Assembly: GCF_000189635.1 (NCBI RefSeq)
Contig: NW_002476512.1
Location: forward strand, 372,001 to 436,000
DNA length: 64,000 bases
Origin: Tetrahymena thermophila SB210
Lineage: Eukaryota; Ciliophora; Oligohymenophorea; Hymenostomatida; Tetrahymenidae
Direction: 5' to 3'
The notes under the pieces: model-generated
What the model was told of the DNA's origin: nothing
The model's input: the letters and a program-made list of their open reading frames with translations, nothing else
Databases searched by the model: none
Made by a program: the position numbers and the translations under genes
In this document: positions 42,092-55,636 of the stretch, piece by piece
How the letters are laid out: every line of letters begins with the position of its first letter
Position numbering within the stretch: position 1 is the first letter of the stretch

Positions 42092-45000
42092 ATGTGTATT
42101 CAAATGTTGATTCTTTTAGTCAAAGTAATATGTGTAATGGGATAACTAGACAAAAGCATGAACTTTATTTATTCTCACTAATTTACTAGCTAATTGAATC
42201 AAACTTAACCGTTATGGACTCCATTTCTGCTACATCCTATAACTTAAAATAATTTAGTTTTTGTATCTACTAGTAATTCAGTAATTTCGATTGTCAACTA
42301 ACTTGGATGTCAAATACTTTTCTACGAAAATGTAAGTGATGATTTAATTTCATGCTTTTAAGTTTCATAAAATGGCTAATTACTTATTATAGGCTATGAA
42401 ATGTCATTCGTTCTTTATGAATTAGGATTCAACTTAAATAAATTTAATTAGATAAATATGTAGAAGTTTGATAAAATATAAGAAATTTAGTTTATTTTAG
42501 GTATATAAAGAATGGTGTTTGATGAAAAAAATGATTTACTATTAATTGTTGGAACAAAAGGTCTTATTAATGCTTATGATTTATCTAATAAAAGTTATGT
42601 TCGCTAAATAGGGACTCATACTATTTAAAACGCTGAAATTGATGATATATACCTATCAACAGATGGCAAATGGTTGTGTGTGTCTTCTTTCACTTTTGGA
42701 TTAAAATTATTCTAGGTTCAAAAAAATCAACTTAATAATAATAGTTCAATGATATTTAATGAAGTAGGATATGGTAAATATGGAAATTACACAAACTATT
42801 GCTAAATCACTTCTGACTTATACATTTTTTGCTTTGATATTTAGTTAGGTTTATTTTTTGTTAATTTATAATCAATTTTATAATCTATCTTAAACTAATT
42901 TCCCATTCAAATTGCTTTTTAATCATACTGGCCATTTTTTTCTAGAATTCCAAAAATAACATAAATGATAATTAATTAAGGTGAATCACTTTTATTCTTA
43001 GGAACTAGATCTTAAGGAATTTATATATTTGACATTTCAAATAGACCAAAATTTATTCTAGTGTAATAAATAAAATCAAACCATTTTGTGGGATCTTTAA
43101 AACTATCAATCGACGAATAATACTTATATTTTTCAGATGGTTCAAGTCTTTTCACTTTTTAAAAATAATAAAAAAATTTGAATAACAATTTTCCAAATTT
43201 GTTTAACATTCATTAGGCAAAGTATGATGAATTTATACCTGGTGCATGGAAATGGAGATGCTATATTGATTAAAATGATTCATATTTTATTGGAGCTTTC
43301 GATGTCAGTGGCATTTTTGTTTTTCCTTTTCATTAAAATCCATATAGATTAAATATTTCTAATTACTAAATTTATCCTATTATATAGGATTCTGTTTACT
43401 TAGAACCTTCTGGAAAATATATGATAGTACCGTAATAAGTTTCACCTGACATTATAGGAGTTTATCAATATAACACAATCGATGATAGTCCTGATTAAAG
43501 TGATATCTCTCTTATGAATATGAAATTAGTAAAATCTTATCCTGCTAATTTAACTCAAGTAGGAGAGATGATAACATTTAGCAATGACGGAATGTTTGCT
43601 GTTTAAACTTATGCAACAGGACTCATTCTCTATAACTCTACAGATATTTTTGATATGTAGGTTTACATAGTTTGGTAGAATCCTGATTTTATGGTCGGCG
43701 AAAACTAAGGTGCTTGCATTACCAAAGACAATTAATGGGTGTTAAGTACTATTAGGTTATTTGGAGTTTATTTACTAAATGTACAAAATAAAACAAATCC
43801 TATTCTTTCTGACTATTTATTAAACTTAGGTGGAGAAAGTATTATTATATCCGAGTTGTATTCCTATGCTTATTTAGTGGATTTAACTAAAGGCTTTGCT
43901 ATTATAGACATAACATATTTTCCAAAAATAAAAGTGATATCAAGGGTGCCTTTAGAAGGATATGTTATTATGGCTTTACCTCTATATAATGAAGAATATA
44001 TTTTAATTACTTAAGAAGAAAGAGGTATGCTCACTCTAATTGATATGAGAGATAAGAAAAATCCATATGTTGTGAATACAATAATTTATCAATCCCAGAC
44101 AAGTTAAGCTGTGTGCATGCCAAAAAACTAAGATTTTATATTTCTAACAATATCTTCAGGAATTTTAACGATGCCTTTATAGAGTGATATTTAAATACAC
44201 ACAGATGCAAATCTTATCATTTATGATAATAATCATGAAGTAAGTAACATTCAATAAATAAATAAATTAAATTATATTCATAATAATGGTGTTTAAATAA
44301 TAAATGAATACATTTTTTAGATTGGTCAAACTATTCAATTTAATTTTAATATAATTTATCCAGTCTCTTAATATATGTAAATACTTTAAGTGTATTACTC
44401 CTATAATAGTTAGATTCTGAGCATTCCTAGTTTTTTTTCTTATGATGTTACTACTTAAAAGCTAACATTTACTGTAGATTAATCTTTATTAGGAAATACT
44501 TAATAACTAATAAATTAAAATATAATTTTATTGTGGACAGTTATTCCATTAGATAAGACTTCATTTATTTATATCGCTGAAGATTCTTATGATTTGGGTG
44601 TTACAAACACAACTTAATCTGCTTAAATCTATTAGTACCTTTTAGATTAAAATATATTAAACGCAAAAGGAATAGTTAATGATAAGTAAGACTTTAATAA
44701 GAATTTTCTGTTAGACAGTGATTTTTAATCTATATTAATAGATTCTTCAACTATGGATAATTTACAATACTAATAAATCATATCTTAGATTACTTTAAAA
44801 ATTAATATATCTTTGAAAAAATCTTGCTACATGAATCCTATTAGATTTTATGTGATTCCATCACTTACTTTTGATGCTACTAATTCAAAAAAATTTATTT
44901 CAACCAATTAGCTGGGAGACATTTAAATTATTTTACAAATAGATGATTAATTTGGAAAATTTGTTTTACCAACTTAAACAAGTATAGCTCTCTAGATGTC

Positions 45001-47077
45001 AGCAAAGTAAGATTAACTAAAAATAGAAGGTACCCTTAATAAAGTTAATAAAATTTTATAATAATAGATAATATTTGCAAATAATACAATAATAACTAAT
45101 CAAATTAGTCCTAATATTACAATAACTATAATTGATAATATTAACTATGAACTAGTTTAAATTTTATTTATTGTTGATTGTAAATTTATATAGCTAAAGG
45201 AGTAATTATAAGTTAACACATAAAATAACCTTTAAATGTAGTTGAATTAGTAATACCCTCAAAGTGTAATTAGTATAGAATCTTATGTAAAGATATCATT
45301 TTCTTCTAGCACATTTTAAGTATCAGATAGCTAAATAATAACATATAAGTGTTATTATTTAAATAAAAAAGGGGTATACGAATTATTATCAGCCAACTTT
45401 TGGCTTCAGTAACAAAATGATAAGTTAATCTTCTAAGGCTTTTCAACGTCTAGTATGTATGGTTAAATCTATAAATTCAAGATAATAGCATTTGATGGCT
45501 ATACTTAGGCAGAAGATGAATTTTAGATTTCTATAACTGGCGTTCCTTTTACTTATATCTTAAATTTGCTACTTGAGATATTAGGTCCTTTGTTAGCATT
45601 ATTTGGTGCTTATAAGAAAAGGTATGCTTTCTATAATATTATTTATAAAAATAAGATTACCTTCTCTGAAGAAAGAGTGTTCTGTGGATAGATGTACAGA
45701 AAAGAAATAATCCTTTTAGGTAGAACTCAAGAAGTTGCTCAGTATATTTTATTAAATTTGCAAAAAAAGATTTAAAAGGATCAAAGCAAATTTAATAAAG
45801 AAATGGATTAAATAAAAAACTAAATATTTGAAAGTGCTGAAAATTAATTTTCTGATTTCAGTGAATCTTTGAGTGATAAAGAAAACTAAATAAATTTTGT
45901 AAATAAAGAATAATTTAAAATTAAAAGTAAAAAAAAAAAAAAAAGTATTGAAAAAACTTTACAAAAAATAAAAAAAATGAAAAAGCATTAACCAATTACT
46001 TTATTAGAATAAAAATATATGGATGTAACAGGTGATTTAATTTTTTCAAATGTTGTTGAAGATATTCTTAGATTTTCAATAATTCCAAATTAAAATATTT
46101 TTAAATCTAAGTAAGAGTTTATCGGCGAAATTATAGATTAAAATTCTAGAATACATAAAGCTGTCAGAGCATAAATTTCAAGATAATTATTAAGTTTAGA
46201 TTTAAAAACTTATGAAGTTTATTAGTTCATTAAAACATATTGCATTTAAAATATATAAAAAAATCATAATGACTGGTTTAAAGCTTTAGTTTCAATCGAA
46301 TACAATAGGAAAGAAAATTCAGGATAAAAATCCATTTTTCCAAAATTAAAATTAAAGTATGAAATTTTATTTGAGATATTACAAATTCTCTAACTATTTT
46401 CAGCTAAAAATGATAAACATGTACCTAAGAATTTTAAGTAAATGCTAGATTGTGTAAATAAATATTAAACTGATATTAATATTTATTTATTAAGAGAAGT
46501 TATCTTTGCAGATACATTTGGTTTTTAAGGTTATATGCCATCAAATTTGAATCCTGCAGTAGGTTAATCTATCCATCTTAACTCCTGTGATATAATTTAA
46601 GTTATTGCATATAAACAATAGAAAGTTAATAAATGGTTAAAGCCACTTTACTAGCTGTTAAAAATATAATATACAAAATATGGGTTGTTTAAAAACATGA
46701 GACTACCATCTTGGATTGAAATAGATCAGAGACATGGAAAAATAATTATTTATGGAATCCCAACCAAACTTGATGTAGAATAAATTTAAATTAGGATATA
46801 TGATAAAAATGGATATATAATTTAAGAATTTTCACTTAACATATAAATAAACTTTTAAAAACCAGAGCAAACATTAGATTAATTAAATAATATTTTTTGC
46901 AACTCGGAAATTTAAGATGAATAAAATTTTGTAATAATTGATGTAAATAAACAAAATAATTAAAATTATAGAACTTTTGACTCTTCTATTGTAATGAAAA
47001 GTCTATCTGCAAGAAATAATTAGAACAGTATTTATAATTTGCTAGAGAGATAAAACATTTAAAAATCATAAAATTGA
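42092..47077 (+). CDS. Large type I membrane protein, LVIVD/cadherin-like family, 1661 residues (copy 2)
   Basis: One frame of 1662 codons runs from ATG at 42092 to TGA at 47075-47077. The N-terminus (MCIQMLILLVKVICVMGQ) is a signal peptide. The ectodomain (~20-1145) carries LVIVD-like blades: LLIVGTKGLINAYDLSNKSY, LFLGTRSQGIYIFDISNRPK, YAYLVDLTKGFAIIDITYFP and MLTLIDMRDKKNPYVV. A premembrane CADG-like segment contains FKIIAFDGYTQAEDEFQI. The single TM helix is near 1150-1175 (YILNLLLEILGPLLALFG) and a ~485-residue cytoplasmic tail follows. A 16-base A run at about 45930-45945 codes a short poly-Lys tract absent from copies 3 and 4. Very similar to those two copies, more distant from 34614. 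Confidence 0.93.
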
Positions 47078-47442
47078 AATATCTTATAAATTTAAATTTC
47101 TTATATTTAATTATTTATTTTGTTATTCATTTATTCATTCATTCATTCGATTTTATTAAAAAACAGTTAGTCAAAGCATTAACATTTGTTATTAATATTT
47201 TAATAGAAATAAATTTTCAGGCAAAATTATTTTTTTTGTATTTTTTTAAAAATAAAATGTTTATTAATGAAAATTGGCAAAAACTTAACAAAATATAATT
47301 AATTTTATTCACACTCTCTCTATATATATATATATAATCTATTATAAAAATTAATTAAATCAATTTTATTTTCAGATTTCTAGCTTTACTAATTTTTTTT
47401 AGATTTTTTAAAACAATTAAATAATTTACATAAAACAACATG

Positions 47443-47494
47443 TCCTGGTATTGAAATAAGCAACAGAACAATTTGTGATATTTCAATACCAGGA
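47443..47494. repeat. Perfect 15-bp inverted repeat with 22-nt loop
   Basis: TCCTGGTATTGAAAT is followed 22 nt later by its exact reverse complement ATTTCAATACCAGGA. It lies about 370 bp after the stop of receptor-like copy 2. Its GC content is higher than the surroundings. Similar flanks around copies 3 and 4 do not show it, so it was added locally. Confidence 0.8.
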
Positions 47495-47504
47495 ACAGCT
47501 ATGT

Positions 47505-47980
47505 AAATCAATATACAATAAGAATAAATTTTATGTTTTAAGTATTTTTAAGATATATTTATGAAATTAATATAGTGAATAAATTTTTTATTTTATATTG
47601 AATGAAATGTAAAAATGAAAACCTAGAAATGAGAGTTAGATTAATTAATAATAATAAGTACTCATCACAATAAAAGGATAATGCTATTTAAAAAATTAAA
47701 TTCAAATGTATTATCAATCAATCTACTTCTTATTTATTGCAACTTTTCAAGAACTTAATTTATGTAAAATTTTTATAATTTCCTATTATTACATTTTCTT
47801 TTAATCTTTTTTGTTTCAATCAATTTTTAAAGGTAAATAATGACCCAAAGCTGTATTTGATTTTGTCTTTTAAACTCAATTTATAGCATTTAAAAAAAGT
47901 AGGTAAATTAACAAAGAATATAATAATTAAAATAATAGCAAATAAACATTTGATCATTCAAATTAATCACTAAAAATAAA
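47505..47980 (+). repeat. Conserved 5' flank of receptor-like gene copy 3
   Basis: It matches the flanks at 41655-42091 and 55190-55636, with the same order of blocks up to the start codon. It shares a TTTCAATCAATTTT...AAAGGTAAATAAT segment with the third flank that the first lacks, so copies 3 and 4 are closer to each other here. Confidence 0.75.
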
Positions 47981-50900
47981 ATGTGTATTCAAATCTTGAT
48001 TCTTTTTGTCAAAGTAATATGTGTAATTGGATAACTAGACAACAGCATAAACTTTATTTACTCTCACTAATTTACTAGCTAACTGAATCAAACTTAACCA
48101 TTATGGACTCCATTTCTGCTACATCCTATAACTTAAAATAATTTAGTTTTTGTATCTACTAGTAATTCAGTAATTTCGATTGTCAACTAACTTGGATGTC
48201 AAATACTTTTCTACGAAAATGTAAGTGATGATTTAATTTCATGCTTTTAAGTTTCATAAAATGGCTAATTACTTATTATAGGCTATGAAATGTCATTCGT
48301 TCTTTATGAATTAGGATTCAACTTAAATTAAGTAAATCAGATAAACATGTAGAAGTTTGATAAAAAATAAGAAATTTAGTTTATTTTAGGTATTTAAAGA
48401 ATGGTGTTTGATGAAAAAAATGATTTACTATTAATTGTTGGAACAAAAGGTCTTATTAATGCTTATGATTTATCTAATAAAAGTTATGTTCGCTAAATAG
48501 GGACTCATACTATTTAAAACGCTGAAATTGATGATATATATCTATCAACAGATGGCAAATGGTTGTGTGTGTCATCTGCAACTTTTGGATTAAAATTATT
48601 CTAAGTTCAAAAAAATCAATTTAATAATAATAGTTCAATGATATTTAATGAAGTAGGATATGGTAAATATGGAAATTACACAAAGTATTGCTAAATCACT
48701 TCTGACTTATACATCTTTTGCTTTGATATTTAGTTAGGTTTACTTTTTGTTAACTTTTAATCAATTTTATAATCTATCTAAAATTAATTTCCCATTCAAA
48801 TTGCTTTTTAATAATACTGGCCATTTTTTACTAAAATTCCATCAATAACATAAATGATAATTAATTAAAGTGAATCACTATTATTCTTAGGTACTAGATC
48901 ATAAGGAATTTATATATTTGACATTTCAAATAGACCAAAATTTATTCTAGTCTAACAAATAAAATCAAACTTTTTTGTGGGATCTTTAAAACTATCAATC
49001 GATGAATAATACTTATATTTTTCAGATGGTTCAAGTCTTTTCACTTTTTAAAAATAATAAAAAAATCTGAATAATAATTTTCCAAATTTGTTTAATATTC
49101 ATTAGGTAAAGTATGATGAATTTATGCCTGGCGCATGGAAATGGAGATGCTATATTGATTTCAATAACTCTTATTTTATTGGAGCTTTCGATGTCAATGG
49201 CATTTTTGTTTTCCCATTTTATTAAAATCCATATAGATTAAATATTTCTAATTACTAAATGTATCCTATTATATAGGATTCTGTTTACTTAGAACCTTCT
49301 GGCAAATATATGATAGTACCCTAATAATTTACTCCTGACATAATAGGAGTTTATTAATACAACCCAATTGATGATAGTCCTGATTAAAGTGATATCTCTC
49401 TTATGAATATGAAATTAGTAAAATCCTACCCTACTAATTTAACTCAATTAGGCGAGATGATAACCTTTAGCTATGACAGAACATTTGCTGTTTAAGCTCA
49501 TTCAACAGGACTCATTCTCTACAACTCTACAGATATTTTTGATATGTAGGTTTACATAGTTTGGTAGAATCCTGATTTTATGATAGGTTAAAACGAAGGT
49601 GCTTGCATTACCAAAGACAATTAATGGGTGTTAAGTACTATTAGGTTATTTGGAGTTTATTTACTAAATGTACAAAATAAAACAAATCCTATTCTTTCTG
49701 ATTATTTATTAAACTTAGGTGGAGAAAGTATTTTTATATCTGAGATGTATTCCTATGCTTATTTAGTGGATTTAACTAAAGGCTTTGCTATTATTGACAT
49801 AACATATTTTCCAAAAATAAAAGTGATATCAAGGGTGCCTTTAGAAGGATATGTTATTATGGCTTTACCTCTATATAATGAAGAATATATTTTAATTACT
49901 CAAGAAGAAAGAGGTATGCTCACTCTAATTGATATGAGAGATAAGAAAAATCCATATGTTTTGAATACAATAATTTATCAATCCCAGACAAGTTAAGCTG
50001 TGTGCATGCCAAAAAGCTAAGATTATATATTTCTAACAATATCTTCAGGAATTTTAATGATGCCTTTATTGAGTGATATTTAAATACATACAGATGCAAT
50101 TCTAATAACTTATGATCATAATCTGAAAGTAAGTAGCATTCAACAAATAAATAAGGTTAATTATAATTAGAACAATGATGGTGTTTAAATAATAAATGAA
50201 TACATTTTTTAGATTGGTCAAACTATTCAATTTAATTTTAATATAATTTATCCAGTCTCTTAATATATGTAAATACTTTAAGTGTATTACTACTATAATA
50301 GCTAGATTCTGAGCACTCCTAGTTTTTTTTCTTATGATGTTACTACTTAAAAGCTAACATTTACTGTAGATTAATCTTTATTAGGAAATTCTTAATAACT
50401 AATAAATTAAAATATAATTTTATTGTGGACAGTTATTCCATTAGATAAGACTTCATTTATTTACATCGCTGAAGATTCTTATGATTTAGGTGTTACAAAC
50501 ACAACTTAATCTGCTTAAATCTATCAGTACCTTTTAGATCAAAATATATTAAACGCAAAAGGAATAGTTAATATTCAGTATGACTTTAATAAGAATTTTC
50601 TGTTAGAAAGTGAATTTTAATCTATATTAATAGATCCTTCAACTATGGATAATTTATAATACTAATAAATCATATCTTAGATTACTTTAAAAATTAATAT
50701 ATCTTTGAAAAAATCTTGCTACATGAATCCTATTAGATTTTATGTGATTCCATCACTAACTTTTGATGCTACTAATTCAAAAAAATTTATTTCAACCAAT
50801 TAGCTGGGAAACATTTAAATTATTTTACAAATAGATGATTAATTTGGAAAATTTCTTTTACCAACTTAAACAATTGTAGCTTTGTATATGTCAGCAAAGT

Positions 50901-52969
50901 AAGATTAGCTAAAAATAGAAGGTACCCTTAATGAAGTTAATAAAATTTTATAATAATAGATAATATTTGCAAATAATACAATAATAACTAATCAAATTAG
51001 TCCTAATATTACAATAACTATAATTGATAATATTAACTATGAACTAGTTTAAATTTTACATATAGTTGATTGTAAATTTATAAAACTAAAGGAGTAATTA
51101 TAAGTTAACACTTAAAATAACCTTTAAATGCAGTTGAATTAGTAATATCCTCAAAATATAATTAGTATAGAATCTTATGTATAGATATCATTTTCTTCTA
51201 GCACATTTTATGTATCAGATAGCTAGATAATAACATATAAATGTTATTATTTAAATAAAAAAGGTGTATACGAATTATTATCAGCCAACTTCTGGCTTCA
51301 GTAATAAAATGATAAGTTAAGTTTCATAGGCACTTCAACATCTAGTATGTATGGTGAGATCTATAAATTCAAGATAATAGCATTTGATGGCTATACTTAA
51401 GCAGAAGATGAATTTTAGATTTCTATAACTGGTGTTCCTTTTACTTATATCTTAAATTTGCTACTTGAGATATTAGGTCCTTTGTTAGCATTATTTGGTG
51501 CTTATAAGAAAAGGTATGCTTTCTACAATATTATTTATAAAAATAAGATTACCTTCTCAGAGGAAAGAGTGTTCTGTGGATAGATGTACCGAAAGGAAAT
51601 TATCATTTTAGGTAGAACTCAAGAAGTTGCTCAGTCTATTTTATTAAAATTGCAAAAAAAGATTTAAAAGCATCAAAGTAAAATTAATAAAGAAATGGAT
51701 TAAATAAAAAACTAAATATTTCAAAGTGCTGAAAATTAATTTTCTGATTAAAGTGAATCTTTGAGCGATAAAGAAAACCAAATAAATTTTGTAAATGAAG
51801 AAAAATTTTAAATTAAAAGTAATATGAATAAAAAAAGTTTTGAAAAAACTTTACAAAAATTAAAAAAAATGAAAAAGCATTAACCAATTACTTTATTAGA
51901 ATAAAAATATATGGATGTAACAGGTGATTTAATTTTTTCAAATGTTGTTGAAGATATTCTTAGATTTTCAATTTATCCAAATTAAAATATTTTTAAATCT
52001 AAGTAAGAATTTTTTGGTGAAATAATAGATTAAAATTCTAGAATACATAAAGCTGTCAGAGCATAAATTTCAAGATAACTATTAAGTTTAGATTTAAAAA
52101 CTTATTAAATTTATTAGTTTATTAAGACATATTGCATTTAAAATATATAAAAAAATCATAATGACTGGTTTAAAGCTTTAGTTTCAATTGAATACAATAG
52201 GAAAGAAAATTCAGAATAAAAATCAATTTTTCCTTAATTAAAATTAAAATATGAAATTTTATTTGAGATATTACAAATTCTCTAACTATTTTCAGCTAAA
52301 AATGATAAACATGTACCTAAGAATTTTAAGTAAATGTTAGATTGTGTAAATAAATATTAAACTGATATTAATATTTATTTATTAAGAGAAGTTATCTTTG
52401 CAGATACATTTGGTTTTTAAGGTTATATGCCATCAAATTTGAATCCTGCAGTAGGTTAATCTATCCATCTTAACCCTTATGATATAAGTTAAGTTATTGC
52501 ATATAAAGAAAAGAAAGTTAATAAATTGTTAAAGCCGCTTTGCTAACTATTAAAAATATAATACACAAAATATGGGTTGTTTAAAAATATGAGACTACCA
52601 TCTTGGATTGAAATAGATCAAAGACATGGAAAAATAATTATTTATGGAATCCCAACTAAACTTGATGTAGAATAAATTTAAATTAGGATATATGATAAAA
52701 ATGGATATATAATTTAAGAATTTTCACTTAACATAAAAATAAACTTTTAAAATCCAGAGCAAAGATTAGATTAAATAAATAATATTTTTAGCAACTCAGA
52801 AATTTAAGACGAATAAAATTGTTTAATAAATGATGTAAATAAACAAAATAATTAAAATTATAGAACTTTTGGCTCATCTATTGTAACTAAAAGTCTATCT
52901 GCAAGAACTAAATAGAACAGTATTTATAATTTGCATGAGAGATAAAACATTTAATAATCATAACATTGA
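47981..52969 (+). CDS. Large type I membrane protein, LVIVD/cadherin-like family, 1662 residues (copy 3)
   Basis: One frame of 1663 codons runs from ATG at 47981 to TGA at 52967-52969. The domain plan is that of copy 2: signal peptide (MCIQILILFVKVICVIGQ), LVIVD-like propeller ectodomain (SIFISEMYSYAYLVDLTKGF), CADG-like premembrane segment (FKIIAFDGYTQAEDEFQI), one TM helix (LNLLLEILGPLLALFG) and a ~485-residue charged tail. Differences from copies 2 and 4 are mostly single substitutions, for example EMYSYAY for ELYSYAY and AHSTGL for TYATGL. All Gln codon swaps and the lack of TGA across 5 kb indicate it is under coding constraint. Ligand and signalling partner unknown. Confidence 0.93.
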
Positions 52970-53489
52970 AATATCTTATAAATTTTAATTTCTTTTATTT
53001 AATTATTTATTTATTCATTCATTCGATTTTATTAAAAAAACAATTAGAAAAAGTATTAACTTATGTTGTTATTGTCAATTACCAATTTGATTTTGGTTTT
53101 TAATTTTTCTATTCTGCAATTACATTTAAATATAATAAAATAATAAAATTATTCTTTTTTTTAATAATATTTTTATTTAAATTATTTTAAATCTTATTTA
53201 GGAGATGGTTAATAATTTTATTTACTTAAACTATTAAATGTATTTTATAAACCATAATAAATATTATTTTTCTAATTTGTATCTACATTTAATTTAATTT
53301 ATTTAGAAAAAGAATTTTTATTTGAATAAAAAAGAATTAAAAAGAACTATCAATAAATTTGTAATAAATAGAATAAATATAAAAAAAATAAATATTTTAA
53401 AAAATAAAAAGTATGGTTTTAAAAGATAAAAAATAAAGAAAATTTAATTTAAAATTTTTAAAAATAATTAATAAAAAAAACTTTAATAA
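52970..53489. other. AT-rich spacer, no gene seen
   Basis: Begins with the family's 3' flank (a CATTCATTCGATTTTATTAAA segment also seen near 47140 and 60690), then featureless AT-rich DNA. Confidence 0.6.
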
Positions 53490-54905
53490 AATATTAAAGA
53501 AAAAGATTTCCCCGAATAGTATTTTTTTGAAGACATTTTTAACAAAAACTCATATTCTCAAGAATAAATTGATTTATTAGAGGAGTAATAAAAAAAGCAA
53601 GACCCATAAGATTAAGTATTTAAACACAAATAAATTTAAAAAAATATATAAATAAAAAGTTACATCCTGAAAAATGTAATATATCTGTAAGGAGAATATT
53701 TTAATTCTTATCAGGAATTTAAAAATCAAATAACTGTCAAAAATTCAAGAATACACAAAGCTATAAGATCTTTAATTTCAAGATATCTTTAAATTTAGAC
53801 AAAAAGAAAAAAAATTGTATGAATTTATAAAATATGTTTGTAATTAAATTAATAGAAATGACTGGTATAAAGTTGTTGTAGATATAAACTATGAATACAA
53901 AGATGACTATTTAAATTAAAATTAAATATTTCCAAGATTTAAATTAAAATGTGAAACTTAATATTTAGTTTTTTAGATACTAAATTTATTACCAAAACAA
54001 ATATATCAAAATCCACAAAAATAATTTTAAAATTTAGTGAGTTATTAACATAATACAATTCAAATAATTTATATTTCCTAGGAGAATTATTCTTTGCTGA
54101 TGTTTAAGTTTTTAGTTAAATAATTCTTCTATTTTCTCTCCATCTGTTAGGCTAATCAATACATTTAAATATATGTGATATTAGCCAAGTTATAGCTTTT
54201 AAAAAAGGAAAAAAAATAAGTGATTAAAACCAGTATTTAGAGTGTTGAACATTTAATATACTAAATTTGTAGCTTTTAAAAATATGAGATTACCTGCTTG
54301 GATGTATTTAAATTAAATTAATGGAAAAATATAGTTGCATGACATACCAGAATAATATGATGCTTAAGAAATTTAAATAAGAATTTATAATAATACTGGT
54401 TGGATATTTTATTCAACAATTAAATCTGAAAATTCTAAATAATTATGAACTTAAAAACAATAATTTAAAATCATAAATTGATAAAATATATTCATTTGCT
54501 GATGAACATGAAGAATTATTTTCAATTGTCTAAAATAAAGAAAAGGGTAATTAAGAATAAATATATTTTGCTGATCAATAAGTTAAGCTTGAGGAAACTT
54601 TTAGAGATAATTATTCAATTAATAGTTTAAGGCGATAAAAAAGATTACCCTAATCAATATTTATGGTTAGTTATTTGGAAAGTTAAAATATGGCGTCGCC
54701 TAAAGATTTTATTTCTTACATTCACCAAATTAATATAAATTAGTATGAATTTAAAAGTAACTCAAATAACATAACTGCCAACGAAAATAATGAGAATTTT
54801 AGGAGTATCTTTTCTGAATATAATTAATCTAACACGTCAGAAGAATATTATAATTATAATTCTTAAGAAACAAATTAACTATATATTGATGAAATAAAAG
54901 AGTGA
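53490..54905 (+). pseudogene. Decayed cytoplasmic-tail fragment of the 34614-type receptor gene
   Basis: It matches about 38340-39866, the last ~510 codons of copy 1, including CCGAATAGTATTTTTTTGAA, AATTCAAGAATACA, ATATGAGATTACCTGCTTGG and the terminal GAAATAAAAGAGTGA. It has no start, signal peptide, propeller or TM sequence. A ~120-bp deletion follows about 53640 and several small length changes break the frame. It is most like copy 1, not the adjacent copies 3 and 4, so a copy-1-type gene once stood here or a segment was transposed. Confidence 0.85.
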
Positions 54906-55189
54906 GTATCAAAATTACTAATCAAAAATTTAAATTAAAAAAAATTTTTTAACACCCAGACGCAATCTAAAAAATTTAATTGATGGCTCATGGGGCAGTT
55001 GTATAATTTTCTTTCATATACTTTTATTTAATAAAATCTAATTACTTAATCAACTTTTCTTCTTTCTACTTAGCTTAACTCAGCTAAGAAGCTAATTAAA
55101 TATATTTAAATTAAAATGATAAATGCCATATCACTTATCCAGTTGTTTCCATAAGATTAAATATTTGAAATGATATTTTTGCTTTATTT
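54906..55189. other. Spacer after the tail fragment
   Basis: Similarity to the 3' flank of copy 1 continues to about 54950, then stops abruptly. The rest includes a GC-richer patch (ACACCCAGACGCAATCT, GATGGCTCATGGGGCAG) with no identified function. Confidence 0.5.
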
Positions 55190-55636
55190 TTATAAATATT
55201 TAAATAAATATATGATAAGAATAGATTTTATGTTTTAAGTATTTTTAATATATATTGAATAAATTAATTTAGCGAATAAATCTTTTATTTAATATTGAAA
55301 TGTTATAAAAAAAACCTAGATATGAGAGTTAGATTAAAAAGTAATAAATAATCATCACAATAAAAGGATAATGCTATTTAAAAAATTAAATTCCATGAGC
55401 TTATTTTATGTAAAATTTTTATAATTTCCTATTATAACATTTTCTTTCATTCTTTTTTGTTTCAATCAATTTAAAAGGTAAATAATCACCCAAAGCTGTT
55501 ATTTGATTTTGTCTTTTAAACTATATTAAAAGGAAATAAAATAAGATAAAAAGAGTAAGTTAATTAACAAAGATTATAATAATTAAAATAATAGCAAATA
55601 AACATTTGATCATTCAAATTAATCACTGTAAATAAA
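55190..55636 (+). repeat. Conserved 5' flank of receptor-like gene copy 4
   Basis: It matches 41655-42091 and 47505-47980, with an internal deletion of the region around TCTACTTCTTATTTATT present in the other two. It leads directly into the copy 4 start codon. Confidence 0.75.

Noticed and set aside
47074-47298. 74-residue plus-strand frame after receptor copy 2
   Set aside because: It overlaps the true stop and runs through the low-complexity CATTCATTC 3' flank shared by the family; Leu/Phe/Ile-rich chance frame.
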